Below are positions 9,650-19,262 of a stretch of DNA of 64,000 bases, one piece after another (within the stretch, counting starts at the first letter, position 1; every line of letters starts with the position of its first letter). A program made the translations under genes and the position numbers. The notes beneath the pieces were generated by a model that was given only the letters and a program-made list of their open reading frames with translations, was not told where the DNA came from and searched no databases. Source of the DNA: Candidatus Burkholderia humilis (GTDB lineage Bacteria > Pseudomonadota > Gammaproteobacteria > Burkholderiales > Burkholderiaceae); the NCBI GenBank assembly GCA_001184405.1, contig LFMX01000001.1, forward strand, positions 62,001 to 126,000. The letters are read 5' to 3'.

Positions 9650-12004
9650 TTACGGGTGATGCGGTTCATCGCTTGGACGCTCGCGCGCGATGCGCATCAC
9701 GTCCGGATTGGTGCGCACACGGCGCATGACGTTGGCCAGATGCACGCGGTCGCTAACCTGAATGACGAAGCGCAGCAGCTTGGCTTCCTGCGAGACGTCC
9801 TCGTCCATCGCGATATGCACGATGTTCGCGTCCGCCGACGTGATATCCGCCGCGACGCACGCGAACACGCCCTTCGTGTTCTTGACGAGTACTTTGACGG
9901 CAACATCAAAGAGACGGCCCGGCTGCAGCGCCCACGCCACGTCGATCCACCGCCCTGGATCGCGCCGATGAATACGCTGCGCAACACGGCACTCGGTCGT
10001 ATGAATAGCCATACCGAGCCCGATGCCGATATAGCCCATGATGTCGTCGCCGGGAATCGGGCGGCAGCACGGCGACAATTGCACCGACATGCCTTCCGTC
10101 CCTGTGATCACCACCGGCGGCGCGGTATTCGTCGTGTGATGCTCGCGCGGATGCTCGTCGTCATCGGCGATGCCGTTCATCAGCACCTCGATGCGCTTGG
10201 CCATGACCGCCGCCACGCGCCGCCCGAGCCCGATATCCGCGAAAATTTCCTGACGCGTCTTGTTGCCAGTCCACTGCACGAGCTTTTCCCACACTTCCGG
10301 CGTGACATCGGACAGCGCGAGGCCGTAGCCCTTCAGACTTTGATCGACGAGCCGCTCGCCCAACTGAACCGACTCGTTCAGGCGCATCGTCTTCAGATAG
10401 TGACGGATGGCCGAGCGCGCCTTGCCGGTACGCACGAACCCAAGCCACGCCGGATTCGGCTTCGAATACGGCGCGGTAATCACTTCGACGATGTCGCCGC
10501 TCTTCAGCTCCGTGCGCAACGGCAAGAGCTCGTTGTTGATCTTCACCGCGACGCACTGATTGCCGAGATCGCTGTGAATCGAATACGCGAAGTCGAGCGC
10601 CATCGCGCCGCGCGGCAGCGGCATGATTTTCGACTTCGGCGTGAAAACGTAGACGACGTCCGGGAACAGATCGATCTTGACGTGCTCGAGGAATTCGCTG
10701 GAATCGCCCGCTTCGCTCTGGATATCGAGCAGCGATTTGAGCCATTGATGCGCGCGCTTTTGCACATCGTTCAAATCTGCGCCGCCATTCTTGTAGAGCC
10801 AGTGCGCCGCCACCCCCGCTTCCGCGATTTCATGCATCTTGCGCGTGCGAATCTGGAACTCGATCGGCGCACCGAACGGACCGACCAGCGTGGTGTGCAA
10901 GGACTGATAGCCGTTCACCTTCGGAATGGCGATGTAGTCCTTGAACTTGCCCGGCACCGGTTTATAGAGCGCATGCAGCGCGCCGATGCACGTATAGCAT
11001 TCCAGCGCGCTCTCGACGACCACGCGAAAACCGTACACATCGAGCACTTGCGAAAACGACAACTGCTTGTCGCGCATCTTCTTGTAGATGCTGAAGATGG
11101 TCTTCTCGCGGCCCGTCACTTCCGCGCTGATCTTGGCGTCCGCAATCGTGCGTTGCACCGCTTCGCGAATCTTGCCGACGACTTCGCGCCGGTTGCCGCG
11201 CGCCGCCTTCACCGCTTTTTCGAGCGTGGCGTAACGCGTCGGATTGAAGTTCGCGAAACTCAAATCCTGCAGCGCGCGATACGTATTGTTCAACCCGAGC
11301 CGATGCACAATCGGCGCATAAATATCCAGCGTCTCGCGCGCCACGCGCCGGCGTTTCTCCGGCGGCACCGCGCCCAGCGTGCACATGTTGTGCAGCCGGT
11401 CGGCGAGCTTCACGAGAATGACGCGCACGTCCCGGGCCATCGCGAGCAGCATCTTGCGGAAATTTTCCGCCTGCGCTTCCTCGCGATTGCGAAACTCCAT
11501 CTTGTCCAGCTTGGACAAGCCATCGACCAATTCCGCGACCTTCGCGCCGAAGCGCTCCGCAATCTCGGTCTTGGTGACGCCCTGATCTTCGATCACATCG
11601 TGCAGCAGCGCCGCCATGATCGATTGCGCATCCAGCTTCCAGCCTGCGCAAATTTCCGCGACCGCCACCGGATGCGTGATGTACGGCTCGCCGCTCTGGC
11701 GATACTGCCCGAGATGCGCTTCGTCGCTGAAATGGAATGCGGCTTTGACTTCCTTAATCTCTTCCGGCGTGATGTAGTGCGCGAGCGCATTCGTCAGTTT
11801 CGCGATGGAAACGACATCGTGCTTGCGCGGCTGCTCAGGCGTGGCCGTCGGGCCAAAGAGATGGCGGAAGGATTGTTCGAGAACCGCGTCGATGTACTTG
11901 CGCGCGGCGGGCGGCTTGTCCGCGTCGAGCACCAAATCCTGATCGATATCGGTGTCAATCTCGGGGTCCACGGAAGCGGAGACGGGCAACCGTGTGGGAC
12001 TCAT
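9650..12004 (-). CDS. spoT: Bifunctional (p)ppGpp synthase/hydrolase
   Basis: This 784-residue cytosolic enzyme makes and degrades the stringent-response alarmone (p)ppGpp. In order it has an HD hydrolase domain (HDVIED at residues 135-140, with ITHPVAVAEI before it), the RelA/SpoT synthetase domain (YTCIGALHALYKPVPGKFKDYIAIPKVNGYQSLHT), a TGS domain (VYVFTPKSKIMPLPRGAMALDFAYSIH) and a C-terminal ACT domain. The start at 12004 is chosen because GGAGG lies 5 bases upstream; an upstream in-frame start exists but lacks a ribosome site. It lies downstream of rpoZ, the classical gmk-rpoZ-spoT order. No lesion is seen, in contrast to the accessory genes around it. Confidence 0.96.
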   Translation of the reverse strand: MSPTRLPVSASVDPEIDTDIDQDLVLDADKPPAARKYIDAVLEQSFRHLFGPTATPEQPRKHDVVSIAKLTNALAHYITPEEIKEVKAAFHFSDEAHLGQYRQSGEPYITHPVAVAEICAGWKLDAQSIMAALLHDVIEDQGVTKTEIAERFGAKVAELVDGLSKLDKMEFRNREEAQAENFRKMLLAMARDVRVILVKLADRLHNMCTLGAVPPEKRRRVARETLDIYAPIVHRLGLNNTYRALQDLSFANFNPTRYATLEKAVKAARGNRREVVGKIREAVQRTIADAKISAEVTGREKTIFSIYKKMRDKQLSFSQVLDVYGFRVVVESALECYTCIGALHALYKPVPGKFKDYIAIPKVNGYQSLHTTLVGPFGAPIEFQIRTRKMHEIAEAGVAAHWLYKNGGADLNDVQKRAHQWLKSLLDIQSEAGDSSEFLEHVKIDLFPDVVYVFTPKSKIMPLPRGAMALDFAYSIHSDLGNQCVAVKINNELLPLRTELKSGDIVEVITAPYSKPNPAWLGFVRTGKARSAIRHYLKTMRLNESVQLGERLVDQSLKGYGLALSDVTPEVWEKLVQWTGNKTRQEIFADIGLGRRVAAVMAKRIEVLMNGIADDDEHPREHHTTNTAPPVVITGTEGMSVQLSPCCRPIPGDDIMGYIGIGLGMAIHTTECRVAQRIHRRDPGRWIDVAWALQPGRLFDVAVKVLVKNTKGVFACVAADITSADANIVHIAMDEDVSQEAKLLRFVIQVSDRVHLANVMRRVRTNPDVMRIARERPSDEPHHP

Positions 12005-12064
12005 GTTCGCCTCCGTGGTGAATGACGCGTGGTTCGTCAAAAGTGAAACGGTACTAAAAAGCCC

Positions 12065-12268
12065 TTAAACGGGCACCTTCTTCAACATTTCGATGCCGAC
12101 CTGGCCCGCGGCGATCTCGCGCAGCGCGACGACCGTCGGCTTGTCGCGGCTTTCGATCTTCGGCGTATGACCTTGCGCGAGCTGACGCGCGCGATACGTG
12201 GCCGCGAGCGCGAGCTCGAAGCGATTCGGGATTTGTTTCAGACAATCTTCGACAGTGATGCGGGCCAT
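12065..12268 (-). CDS. rpoZ: RNA polymerase omega subunit
   Basis: This 67-residue protein helps assemble RNA polymerase by binding beta-prime. [33 protein letters not shown] and the [18 protein letters not shown] stretch are typical, and the length is standard. It lies 61 bases upstream of spoT and downstream of gmk. In many proteobacteria omega also forms part of ppGpp site 1, which fits this pairing. A weak GCCC/GGGC hairpin with TTTTT (about 12056-12074) overlaps its stop and may attenuate transcription into spoT. Confidence 0.96.
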   Translation of the reverse strand: MARITVEDCLKQIPNRFELALAATYRARQLAQGHTPKIESRDKPTVVALREIAAGQVGIEMLKKVPV

Positions 12269-12337
12269 GTTTAGTTCCTTCTCAATATGAGTTTTATTCT
12301 ACCTTATGTGACCGATCGACCCGGTCACTGCAGTGCG

Positions 12338-13012
12338 TCATTGCTGCGGCGTCGAATGAATGCCGAGGTCGACGAAAAGCTGCGTCTTACGCGCGTATTG
12401 CGACGTGAAGCGCAGGCGCGTGGCAGCCACGAGACAGCGCAGTTCGGCGAGCGCGTGCTCGAAGTTCTCGTTGATCACGACATACTCCGCTTCCGATGCA
12501 TGCGACATCTCCGAACCCGCCGCCAGCAAACGACGCACGATCACTTTTTCGGAATCCTGGCCGCGTTTCTTGAGCCGGTCTTCGAGCGCATCCAGCGACG
12601 GCGGCAAAATGAAAATCTCCACCGCATTGCGGAACTGCTTCTTGACCTGCTGCGCGCCCTGCCAGTCGATCTCCAGCAGCACGTCGTGACCCTGCTTCAT
12701 CTGGTCCGCGATCCACATTTTCGAGGTCGCATAGTAGTTGCCGTGCACTTCGGCGCTTTCCAGAAACTCGCCTTTGTCGCGGCGTTCCATGAATTCATCG
12801 ACGGATACGAAGTGATATTGCGCGCCGTTCGTTTCCTTCGGACGCGGGTCGCGCGTCGTGTAGGAAATGGAAAGCAGAATGTCCTTGTCCTCGGCGAGCA
12901 GCGCGTTCACGAGCGTGGACTTGCCCGCGCCCGACGGCGCGACCACCATGAACAGATTGCCGGGATAGATGCCCGTATAGTGGCTATGCGAGCGATGCGT
13001 GGTGTTAGGCAT
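12338..13012 (-). CDS. gmk: Guanylate kinase
   Basis: This 224-residue enzyme phosphorylates GMP to GDP with ATP. It has the P-loop APSGAGKST at residues 25-33, the GMP-binding [19 protein letters not shown] segment, and [18 protein letters not shown] and [16 protein letters not shown] (Walker B-like). The N-terminus is about 18 residues longer than in E. coli, as is common in Burkholderia. Upstream of rpoZ-spoT and 10 bases after yicC, it forms one operon yicC-gmk-rpoZ-spoT. Intact. Confidence 0.96.
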   Translation of the reverse strand: MPNTTHRSHSHYTGIYPGNLFMVVAPSGAGKSTLVNALLAEDKDILLSISYTTRDPRPKETNGAQYHFVSVDEFMERRDKGEFLESAEVHGNYYATSKMWIADQMKQGHDVLLEIDWQGAQQVKKQFRNAVEIFILPPSLDALEDRLKKRGQDSEKVIVRRLLAAGSEMSHASEAEYVVINENFEHALAELRCLVAATRLRFTSQYARKTQLFVDLGIHSTPQQ

Positions 13013-13022
13013 GATGTTGCGG

Positions 13023-13952
13023 TTACTCTAGATTCTGTACTTGCTCGCGCATCTGCTCGATCAGGAGCTTCAGCGTCATCGATGCATCCGCGAGTTCCTT
13101 CGCCACGGCCTTCGAGCCGAGCGTGTTCGCTTCGCGATTGAGTTCCTGCATCATGAAATCGAGGCGTTTGCCGACCTTGCCGCCCTTTTGCAGCACATGG
13201 CGCGTTTCGGTCAGGTACGCGGTGAGCCGCTGCAATTCTTCGGCGATGTCGATACGAATGCCGTACATCGTCACTTCCTGACGGATGCGTTCGGCGATTT
13301 CCTCACGCGGCATGCTCGTCGTCGTGGCGATACCGAGCGCATCCTGCAAGCGCTCGACGATCTTCTGCTGATGCTTCGCGATCAGTTCCGGCACGAGCGG
13401 CGTGATGCGCGCGACGATCGTTTCCATTTCCGTCACGTTGTCGATCAGCACACGGCCAAGCGCCGCGCCTTCACGCGCGCGCACTTCGATGAGATCCGCA
13501 ATCGCCTGCTTGCCGCACGCGAGCACCGCTTCGCGCAGCGCTTCCTGCGATACGCCGCTTTCCGTCAGCACGCCCGGCCAGCGCAGGATTTCGCCGGTGC
13601 GCATGCGTTCGGCATCGGGAAAAATATCGAGCACGGCGCGCTCGAGCGCCGCAAGCTGCTTCAGCGATTCATGATTCAACGCGCCCGCACTAGCCGTCTG
13701 CTCGACACGATTTAAATTGATGCGGATATCGACCTTGCCGCGCGAGAGCTTCGTCATCAGCATTTCGCGCAATTGCGGCTCGGTCACGCGCACATCTTCG
13801 GGCATGCGGAAATTGAGGTCGAGAAAACGCGAATTCACCGTGCGCAATTCGACCGATACGCCGATGCTCGAACCCGTGCCGCCATTGGTTCCCGTGCCAG
13901 CGGCGACGACTTCACGCGTCGTGCTAGCATAGCCTGTCATGCTGTAGATCAT
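13023..13952 (-). CDS. yicC: YicC-family endoribonuclease
   Basis: YicC proteins are hexameric endoribonucleases; in E. coli YicC is linked to stationary phase and small-RNA (RyhB) decay. The 309-residue protein starts with the family hallmark MIYSMTGYA at 13952 (an upstream in-frame start is not supported) and contains [16 protein letters not shown] and, near the end, [23 protein letters not shown]. That is the complete two-domain architecture (YicC_N plus DUF1732). It is the first gene of the yicC-gmk-rpoZ-spoT operon and diverges from rph across about 210 bases. Intact. Confidence 0.93.
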   Translation of the reverse strand: MIYSMTGYASTTREVVAAGTGTNGGTGSSIGVSVELRTVNSRFLDLNFRMPEDVRVTEPQLREMLMTKLSRGKVDIRINLNRVEQTASAGALNHESLKQLAALERAVLDIFPDAERMRTGEILRWPGVLTESGVSQEALREAVLACGKQAIADLIEVRAREGAALGRVLIDNVTEMETIVARITPLVPELIAKHQQKIVERLQDALGIATTTSMPREEIAERIRQEVTMYGIRIDIAEELQRLTAYLTETRHVLQKGGKVGKRLDFMMQELNREANTLGSKAVAKELADASMTLKLLIEQMREQVQNLE

Positions 13953-14161
13953 GGTACGTCTCGCGATGTGAGCCTCCATTGCGAAGGCCGGTTCAACGAA
14001 ACGCCCGGCGCGCTCGAAAGTGCTCTGGGAGTGGCACGCAGGTGGCCGCCGGGCGAGGAATCCGCATTATCCCATTTTTGACGTGCGCGCCCGGCGCACA
14101 CGTACGACGCCGCCAGTTGAATAACGATAAAATCGCCAGATTATCGCTACTCCATCCTTCC

Positions 14162-14848
14162 ATGACCGACTCTCCTCTGCTCAAGCCTTCTCCCGCGCGT
14201 CCGAGCGGCCGCCGCGCGAATCAGTTGCGCGATGTGCGCATCACGCGGCATTACACGAAGCACGCGGAAGGTTCGGTGCTCGTCGAATTCGGCGATACGA
14301 AAGTCATCTGCACAGCGAGCATCGCCGAACGCGTGCCGGAATTTTTGCGTGGACGCGAGCAAGGCTGGCTCACCGCGGAATACGGCATGCTGCCGCGCGC
14401 GACACACACGCGCAGCGACCGCGAAGCCGCGCGCGGCAAGCAGACGGGCCGCACCCAGGAAATCCAGCGTCTGATCGCCCGCGCGCTGCGTTCCGTGTTC
14501 GATCTGAACGCGCTCGGCGCGCGCACGCTGCATATCGATTGCGACGTCATTCAGGCCGATGGCGGCACGCGCACGGCAAGCATCACGGGCGCGTTCGTCG
14601 CGGCGATTTCGGTCGGCGTGTACGAAGGCTCGCCCGTGCTCGATCTCGACTACGACGAAGACTCGCAGTGCGATACCGACATGAACGTTGTGATGACCGG
14701 CGCGGGCGGTTTCGTCGAAGTGCAAGACACGGCTGAGGGCGCGCCGTTCACGCGCGATGAAATGAACGAGTTGATCGCGCTGGCGGACAGCGACATCAAG
14801 GCGCTGATCGTGAAGCAGAAAGAAGCGCTGGGGATTCAAGGTGTCTGA
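14162..14848 (+). CDS. rph: Ribonuclease PH
   Basis: RNase PH is a phosphate-dependent 3'-5' exoribonuclease that trims tRNA precursors. The 228-residue protein shows [55 protein letters not shown], the RPH signature around [18 protein letters not shown] and [17 protein letters not shown]. The ATG at 14162 gives the usual N-terminus. Its stop overlaps the rdgB start by 8 bases, which indicates translational coupling. Intact. Confidence 0.96.
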   Translation: MTDSPLLKPSPARPSGRRANQLRDVRITRHYTKHAEGSVLVEFGDTKVICTASIAERVPEFLRGREQGWLTAEYGMLPRATHTRSDREAARGKQTGRTQEIQRLIARALRSVFDLNALGARTLHIDCDVIQADGGTRTASITGAFVAAISVGVYEGSPVLDLDYDEDSQCDTDMNVVMTGAGGFVEVQDTAEGAPFTRDEMNELIALADSDIKALIVKQKEALGIQGV

Positions 14849-15464
14849 CGTGAACGTCAATGGATTGGGACGCGTGGTGCTCGCATCGAACAATGCAGGC
14901 AAGCTGCGCGAGTTCGCATCGTTGCTGGATGCGGCGGACATCGAACTGATCGCGCATGGCGAACTCGGCGTGCCCGAAGCGCCCGAGCCGCATGTGACCT
15001 TCGTCGAGAATGCGCTGGCGAAGGCGCGGCATGCGTCGTCGCTGACCGGCCTGCCCGCGCTCGCCGATGATTCCGGGCTGTGCGTGCGCGCATTGAACGG
15101 CGCGCCGGGCGTGTATTCGGCGCGCTATGCATCGATGAACGGTGGTGCAAAAAGCGATGCATCGAACAACGCGAAGCTCGTCGCCGATCTTGCCGACCAG
15201 GACGATCGCCGCGCGTACTACTTCTGCGTGCTCGTGCTCGTGCGTCACGCGGACGATCCGGAACCGCTGATCGCCGAAGGCCGCTGGCACGGCGAAGTCA
15301 TCAATACGCCGCGCGGCGACAACGGCTTCGGCTACGATCCGCACTTTTTCCTGCCGACGCTCAACGCCACCGCCGCCGAACTCGATCCCGCACGTAAGAA
15401 CGCGTTGAGTCATCGCGCGCTCGCGTTGCGTGATTTGCTGCAACGATTGAAGGAACTGGCGTGA
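14841..15464 (+). CDS. rdgB: XTP/dITP pyrophosphatase
   Basis: This HAM1/RdgB enzyme cleaves non-canonical purine triphosphates (dITP, XTP) to keep them out of [15 protein letters not shown] at the N-terminus is the family substrate loop; [49 protein letters not shown] and [11 protein letters not shown] follow. The start is GTG at 14841, inside the end of rph, and its own stop overlaps the GTG of hemW, so rph-rdgB-hemW are tightly coupled. 207 residues, intact. Confidence 0.94.
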   Translation: MSDVNVNGLGRVVLASNNAGKLREFASLLDAADIELIAHGELGVPEAPEPHVTFVENALAKARHASSLTGLPALADDSGLCVRALNGAPGVYSARYASMNGGAKSDASNNAKLVADLADQDDRRAYYFCVLVLVRHADDPEPLIAEGRWHGEVINTPRGDNGFGYDPHFFLPTLNATAAELDPARKNALSHRALALRDLLQRLKELA

Positions 15465-16684
15465 GCGCTGGACCCAAAAATATCAACGTCGTGCAGGCGT
15501 TCACGTCGCCGGGAAGCATCCGGTTGACGTCGCTGCCGCCGCTCTCGCTGTACGTGCATTTTCCGTGGTGCGTGCGCAAGTGTCCGTATTGCGACTTCAA
15601 CTCGCACGAGTGGAAGGACGACCGCTTTCCCGAAGACCGTTATCTCGATGCCCTGCGCGCCGATCTCGAAAGCGCCTTGCCGCTCGTGTGGGGCCGTCAG
15701 GTGCATACGATTTTCATCGGCGGCGGCACGCCTTCGTTGCTGTCGGCGAGAGGTCTAGACCGTCTGCTTTCCGATGCCCGCGCGCTTCTGCCCCTCGATG
15801 CCGACGCCGAAATCACGCTCGAAGCGAATCCCGGCACGTTCGAAACGGCGAAGTTCGCGCAGTTTCGCGCGAGCGGCGTGAATCGATTGTCGATCGGCAT
15901 TCAGAGTTTCAACGAAGCGCATTTGAAAGCGCTCGGCCGCATTCACGATGCATCGCAGGCCAGGCAAGCGGTCGACATCGCCGCGAAGCATTTCGACAAC
16001 TTCAATCTCGATCTGATGTTCGCGCTGCCGCAGCAATCGTTCGATGAGCTGAAGCACGATATCGACACCGCGATTGCCTTCGCGCTGCCGCATTTGTCGC
16101 TGTATCACCTGACGATGGAGCCGAACACGCTCTTCGCCAAATATCCGCCCGCCCTGCCCGACGACGATTCCGCCGCCGACATGCAGGACTGGATTCACGA
16201 GCGCACGCGCGAAGCCGGTTATGGCCGATACGAAGTGTCCGCGTATGCGAAGCCGCATCGGCAAAGTCGGCAAAATTTGAATTACTGGCGCTTCGGCGAC
16301 TATCTCGGCATTGGCGCGGGCGCGCATACGAAGCTGTCGTTTCCATCGAAAATTTTGCGGCAGGCGCGCTTCAAGCATCCGGCGACGTATATGGATCAGG
16401 CGCTTTCGCCGACCGATTCGCCCATTCAGGAAGAGCGCAAAGTCGGTCCGCACGATTTGCCGTTCGAGTTCATGCTGAACACGCTGCGGCTCGTCGAAGG
16501 CTTTCCGGTGCATGCGTTTGTCGAGCGCACGGGTTTGGCGTTGTCATCGATCGAACCCGCGCTCGTCGAAGCGGAAAAGCTCGGGCTGATCACACGCGAT
16601 TTCGAGCGCATCGCGCCGACCGAACTTGGCCAGCGCTTTCTCAATGATCTCCAGGAGCTGTTCTTGAAGGATCCGCAAAGTTGA
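15461..16684 (+). CDS. hemW: Radical SAM haem chaperone HemW
   Basis: HemW (formerly HemN-like) is a radical-SAM protein that binds haem and delivers it to respiratory enzymes. CVRKCPYC at residues 37-44 holds the three cysteines of the 4Fe-4S cluster. IFIGGGTPSLL, TLEANPGTFE, GVNRLSIGIQSF, NFNLDLMFALPQQ and the LGIGAGAHTK motif are typical. At 407 residues with the HemW C-terminal domain it fits HemW better than the oxygen-independent coproporphyrinogen oxidase HemN. The GTG start lies within the rdgB stop. Intact; the MFS gene starts within its stop. Confidence 0.93.
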   Translation: MSAGPKNINVVQAFTSPGSIRLTSLPPLSLYVHFPWCVRKCPYCDFNSHEWKDDRFPEDRYLDALRADLESALPLVWGRQVHTIFIGGGTPSLLSARGLDRLLSDARALLPLDADAEITLEANPGTFETAKFAQFRASGVNRLSIGIQSFNEAHLKALGRIHDASQARQAVDIAAKHFDNFNLDLMFALPQQSFDELKHDIDTAIAFALPHLSLYHLTMEPNTLFAKYPPALPDDDSAADMQDWIHERTREAGYGRYEVSAYAKPHRQSRQNLNYWRFGDYLGIGAGAHTKLSFPSKILRQARFKHPATYMDQALSPTDSPIQEERKVGPHDLPFEFMLNTLRLVEGFPVHAFVERTGLALSSIEPALVEAEKLGLITRDFERIAPTELGQRFLNDLQELFLKDPQS

Positions 16685-17904
16685 GTGCGCCCTCGGTGGC
16701 GACCGGCTCCGTGATGCGGCATCGCCCGTTTGCGCTCTTCTGGAGCGCGCGGATGCTGTCGTCGGTGGCGTTTCAAATGATGTCGGTGGCGATCGGATGG
16801 CAGGTCTATTCGATCACGCACAGCGCCTACGCGCTCGGCCTCGTCGGACTCGCGCAGTTTCTGCCGATGTTCGTGCTGACGCTCGTCGTCGGGCACGTGG
16901 CGGATCGATATGAAAGGCGCACGATTGCCTTTGTTTGTCAGGGCATCGAGGGCGTCGCAGCCATCCTTTTGTGTCTCGGCGTATGGCACGACTGGCACGA
17001 CGTTGCGCCGATTTATGCGATTGCCGCCATCACGGGTGCGGCGCGCGCGTTCGAATCGCCGTCAATGGCCGCGCTCTTACCGAATCTCGTCGCGCGCAAT
17101 CAGTTGCAGCATGCGAGCGCGTGGTCCACGTCCGCGAATCAGACCGCGCAGATTCTCGGTCCGGCGATGGGCGGCATTCTCTACGGCGTCGGCACGCTGA
17201 CGGTGTATGGCGCGGTGGCCGTGGCGTTTCTGGCGACGTCGTTCGCGGTCGCCGCGATCAAGATCGATGAAGCCGTGCGCATGCGCGCGCCGCTTTCGTT
17301 CGAGGCGCTGTTCTCAGGCATCGCATTCATCAAGAGCAAGCCGGTTATTTTGGGCGCGTTGTCGCTCGATCTGTTCGCCGTGCTGCTCGGCGGCGCGACG
17401 GCGCTGTTGCCCATTTTCGCGCGCGATATTCTGCACACCGGGTCGTGGGGACTCGGGTTACTGCGTGCGGCACCGGCCATCGGCGCGCTGAGCGGATCGA
17501 TCTTTCTCGCGCATTTTCCGCTGCGCAAACGCGCGGGCACGGCGCTTTTCGGCGGCGTGATCGCGTTCGGTATCACGACGATCGTATTCGGGCTGTCGCA
17601 CAATATCGTCGTGTCGCTGATTGCGCTCGCGGCGCTCGGGGCATCGGATGTGATCAGCGTCGTCGTGCGCATGTCGCTCGTGCAGTTGCAGACGCCCGAT
17701 GAAATGCGCGGCCGCGTCGGCGCGATCAATTCGCTGTGTATCGGCACATCGAATCAGCTCGGCGAATTCGAATCCGGCATGACGGCGGGACTGTTCGGCA
17801 CGGTGCCGGCGGTGCTGATCGGCGGCATCGGCACGATCGTCGTTGCGCTTTTGTGGATGCTGCTCTTTCCGGCTTTGAAAGCAACGAAAACGCTCGAAGG
17901 ATGA
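16681..17904 (+). CDS. MFS exporter (EntS/MFS_3 type)
   Basis: This 407-residue major facilitator has twelve predicted membrane helices. RPFALFWSARMLSSVAFQMMSVAIGWQVYSIT, GHVADRYERRTI (loop 2-3 motif) and a PDEMRGRVGAINSLCIGTSNQLGEFESG segment are typical of the EntS-like MFS_3 group, whose known members export siderophores or other small molecules; the substrate here is unknown. The start TTG at 16681 overlaps the hemW stop (TTGA), so it is translated with the rph-rdgB-hemW operon. tRNA-Ser follows 44 bases on. Intact. Confidence 0.85.
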   Translation: MSAPSVATGSVMRHRPFALFWSARMLSSVAFQMMSVAIGWQVYSITHSAYALGLVGLAQFLPMFVLTLVVGHVADRYERRTIAFVCQGIEGVAAILLCLGVWHDWHDVAPIYAIAAITGAARAFESPSMAALLPNLVARNQLQHASAWSTSANQTAQILGPAMGGILYGVGTLTVYGAVAVAFLATSFAVAAIKIDEAVRMRAPLSFEALFSGIAFIKSKPVILGALSLDLFAVLLGGATALLPIFARDILHTGSWGLGLLRAAPAIGALSGSIFLAHFPLRKRAGTALFGGVIAFGITTIVFGLSHNIVVSLIALAALGASDVISVVVRMSLVQLQTPDEMRGRVGAINSLCIGTSNQLGEFESGMTAGLFGTVPAVLIGGIGTIVVALLWMLLFPALKATKTLEG

Positions 17905-17948
17905 CGGCTGCCCGCCGCCGATGAGTTGCGCTACAATACGCGCCTTCT

Positions 17949-18038
17949 GGAGGTGTGGCCGAGTGGTTTAAGGCACCGGTCTTGAAAACCGGTGAAGGAG
18001 TGATCCTTCCGTGAGTTCGAATCTCACCGCCTCCGCCA
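17949..18038 (+). tRNA. tRNA-Ser (anticodon TGA)
   Basis: The 90-base type II tRNA has acceptor stem GGAGGTG/CGCCTCC, anticodon stem CCGGT/ACCGG with TGA at 17983-17985, a long variable arm, T-arm GTTCGAATC and encoded CCA. It reads UCA (and UCG/UCU by wobble). Confidence 0.96.
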
Positions 18039-18047
18039 CGCATTTTG

Positions 18048-18090
18048 AACGCCTCGTCGGCCCCTGGCTCACGAGGCGTTTCGCTTTTTA
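18048..18090 (+). terminator. Terminator after tRNA-Ser
   Basis: Perfect 10-bp stem AACGCCTCGT/ACGAGGCGTT (18048-18057 with 18071-18080), then TCGCTTTTT. Confidence 0.75.
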
Positions 18091-18319
18091 GGACAAAACG
18101 CGTAGTCGATACGCGCGCTGCACAGTATCTTGAACCCGCTTCCTTCTAGCTTGCTCGCGCAGAGGAAGCCTTCAATGGGTAGGTTGGTATTCGGCCTCGC
18201 GGCGTGCGAAACCATTTTTTTTGGCCGATCCTGTCTCGATGGCGACACTTAACGTGAACAAGTTGCCGGTGGCATCATCTAACCGCCCTCAACGTTCATC
18301 ACGCGGAGACTCGTCGCTT

Positions 18320-18623
18320 ATGAAGCCAAGCCGCATCGCGCCTGTTTTGTTTTTCATCGCCGCTGCGACTTCACCTTTCGCGCACGCGCAATGGCGTCCC
18401 GCGAAACCACGCTCTTCGATCTCATCCAGAACGGCTACGGCATCGTCGCCGTGACAAGCGTGGCCGCGCGCAGCACGGGCTTGCCCGAAGACACGTACAT
18501 CCTGCAAAAGAACAACAGCGTCTTCCGATGCGTCGAAACGCGCGCTACCGAAACCGGCACGACTCGCGCCTCCAGTCCGCTGCGCTGCGCTGCGCGGAAC
18601 TCGTCAAGCCCTACGCCGAATGA
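18320..18623 (+). pseudogene. Small secreted protein, frameshifted
   Basis: The ATG at 18320 opens a clear signal peptide (MKPSRIAPVLFFIAAATSPFAHAQ). A one-base loss at the AA of CAATGG shifts the frame. The mature part continues as RETTLFDLIQNGYGIVAVTSVAARS and DTYILQKNNSVFRCVETRATETG, then shifts again to LQSAALRCAELVKPYAE and TGA at 18623. I recognise the pattern as a small conserved Burkholderia periplasmic protein of unknown function, about 100 residues. Two frameshifts make it non-functional as read. Confidence 0.6.
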
Positions 18624-18635
18624 CGGTCGCGACGC

Positions 18636-18777
18636 TCAGTTGTCGTCCGTTCTGACCGGCGGCCGTTCGTGCTGAACGGGCTCGGCTTTGTCGGCATCGG
18701 GCGCGGCATTCTGCTTCGGATCGTCCTTCGAAGGCGCCGATGGAGGCGCAGCGGGATTTTGATCGGGGACATGATTT
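18636..18777 (-). pseudogene. Small acidic hydrophilic protein, start lost
   Basis: On the minus strand a Pro/Ala/Asp/Lys-rich peptide (VPDQNPAAPPSAPSKDD, then NAAPDADKAEPVQ) ends at 18636. A good ribosome site (GGAGGA) lies just upstream, but the only ATG (18772) is in another frame, so the start appears broken by a small indel. It converges with the secreted-protein pseudogene. No function is known, and it may never have been a gene. Confidence 0.35.
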
Positions 18778-18844
18778 CCTCCCCAATGAATCGAAAATAC
18801 CCGCTTTCACCTTAGCACCGCGTCGCCGATCGCGCTTTCGCGCA

Positions 18845-19003
18845 TCAACCGACCGGCGTTTCGCCTTCGCCCGATTCCTTTCCGGGCCGGTCGTTGGGGC
18901 CCTGCTTGCGCCCTTCGTCGCCGCGCTCCGGCAGCTTGCTCTTTTCGTTGTCGCTATGTTCGGCGGGCTGCGCGATGTCGGGCTGGTTCGGATCGCTGCT
19001 CAT
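18845..19003 (-). CDS. Small hydrophilic protein
   Basis: This 52-residue protein has an ideal ribosome site (GAGGAGG, 6 bases before ATG 19003). The sequence (MSSDPNQPDIAQPAEHSDN, then KSKLPERGDEGRKQGPND) is very polar, Pro/Glu/Lys/Gly-rich and likely disordered, with no signal peptide. I know no function; such peptides are common in Burkholderia and are sometimes stress-related. A 15-bp triple repeat sits just upstream in its leader. Confidence 0.6.
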   Translation of the reverse strand: MSSDPNQPDIAQPAEHSDNEKSKLPERGDEGRKQGPNDRPGKESGEGETPVG

Positions 19004-19036
19004 CGTTGCCTCCTCTTCACGTTCGGTAGAGTCGAG

Positions 19037-19081
19037 ATGTGGCGCGGTGGTATGTGGCGCGGTGGTATGTGGCGCGGTGGT
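19037..19081. repeat. 15-bp tandem repeat x3
   Basis: ATGTGGCGCGGTGGT occurs three times without interruption at 19037, 19052 and 19067. It lies in the leader of the small protein at 18845-19003, between that gene and the IS remnant. Confidence 0.9.
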
Positions 19082-19136
19082 AGTAGGTCCGGTTTGTCTG
19101 TTGCCGCCCCTTTCGTCTGGTGGTGCCCGAATAACC

Positions 19137-19262
19137 TCACCATGGCTCCAGGTCGATGCCAATCGTCGTAATCTGCATGATGACGCCCCTTCCGGTTTGA
19201 GTGGTCGATGACACTTCCACTCTGGCACATTGATGCCGTCATCGGGTGGGAGCGTCCATCCC
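19137..19262 (-). mobile_element. IS110-family remnant (left end and transposase start)
   Basis: On the minus strand the ATG at 19178 opens MQITTIGIDL, the typical start of IS110/IS1111-type DEDD transposases, but the frame stops after 13 residues. About 80 bases upstream (to 19262) interrupt the DUF455 gene and look like the element's left end. No more of the element is recognisable. I infer an insertion followed by deletion of most of the element. The assignment rests on ten residues plus context. Confidence 0.45.

Noticed and set aside
9656-12025. A 789-codon plus-strand open frame opposite spoT
   Set aside because: It is the antisense shadow of a GC-rich gene: Arg/His/Leu-rich, no domain, no ribosome site. 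spoT on the minus strand has all its domains.
19137-19262. A functional insertion sequence
   Set aside because: Only about 125 bases and ten transposase residues are recognisable; no second end was found.
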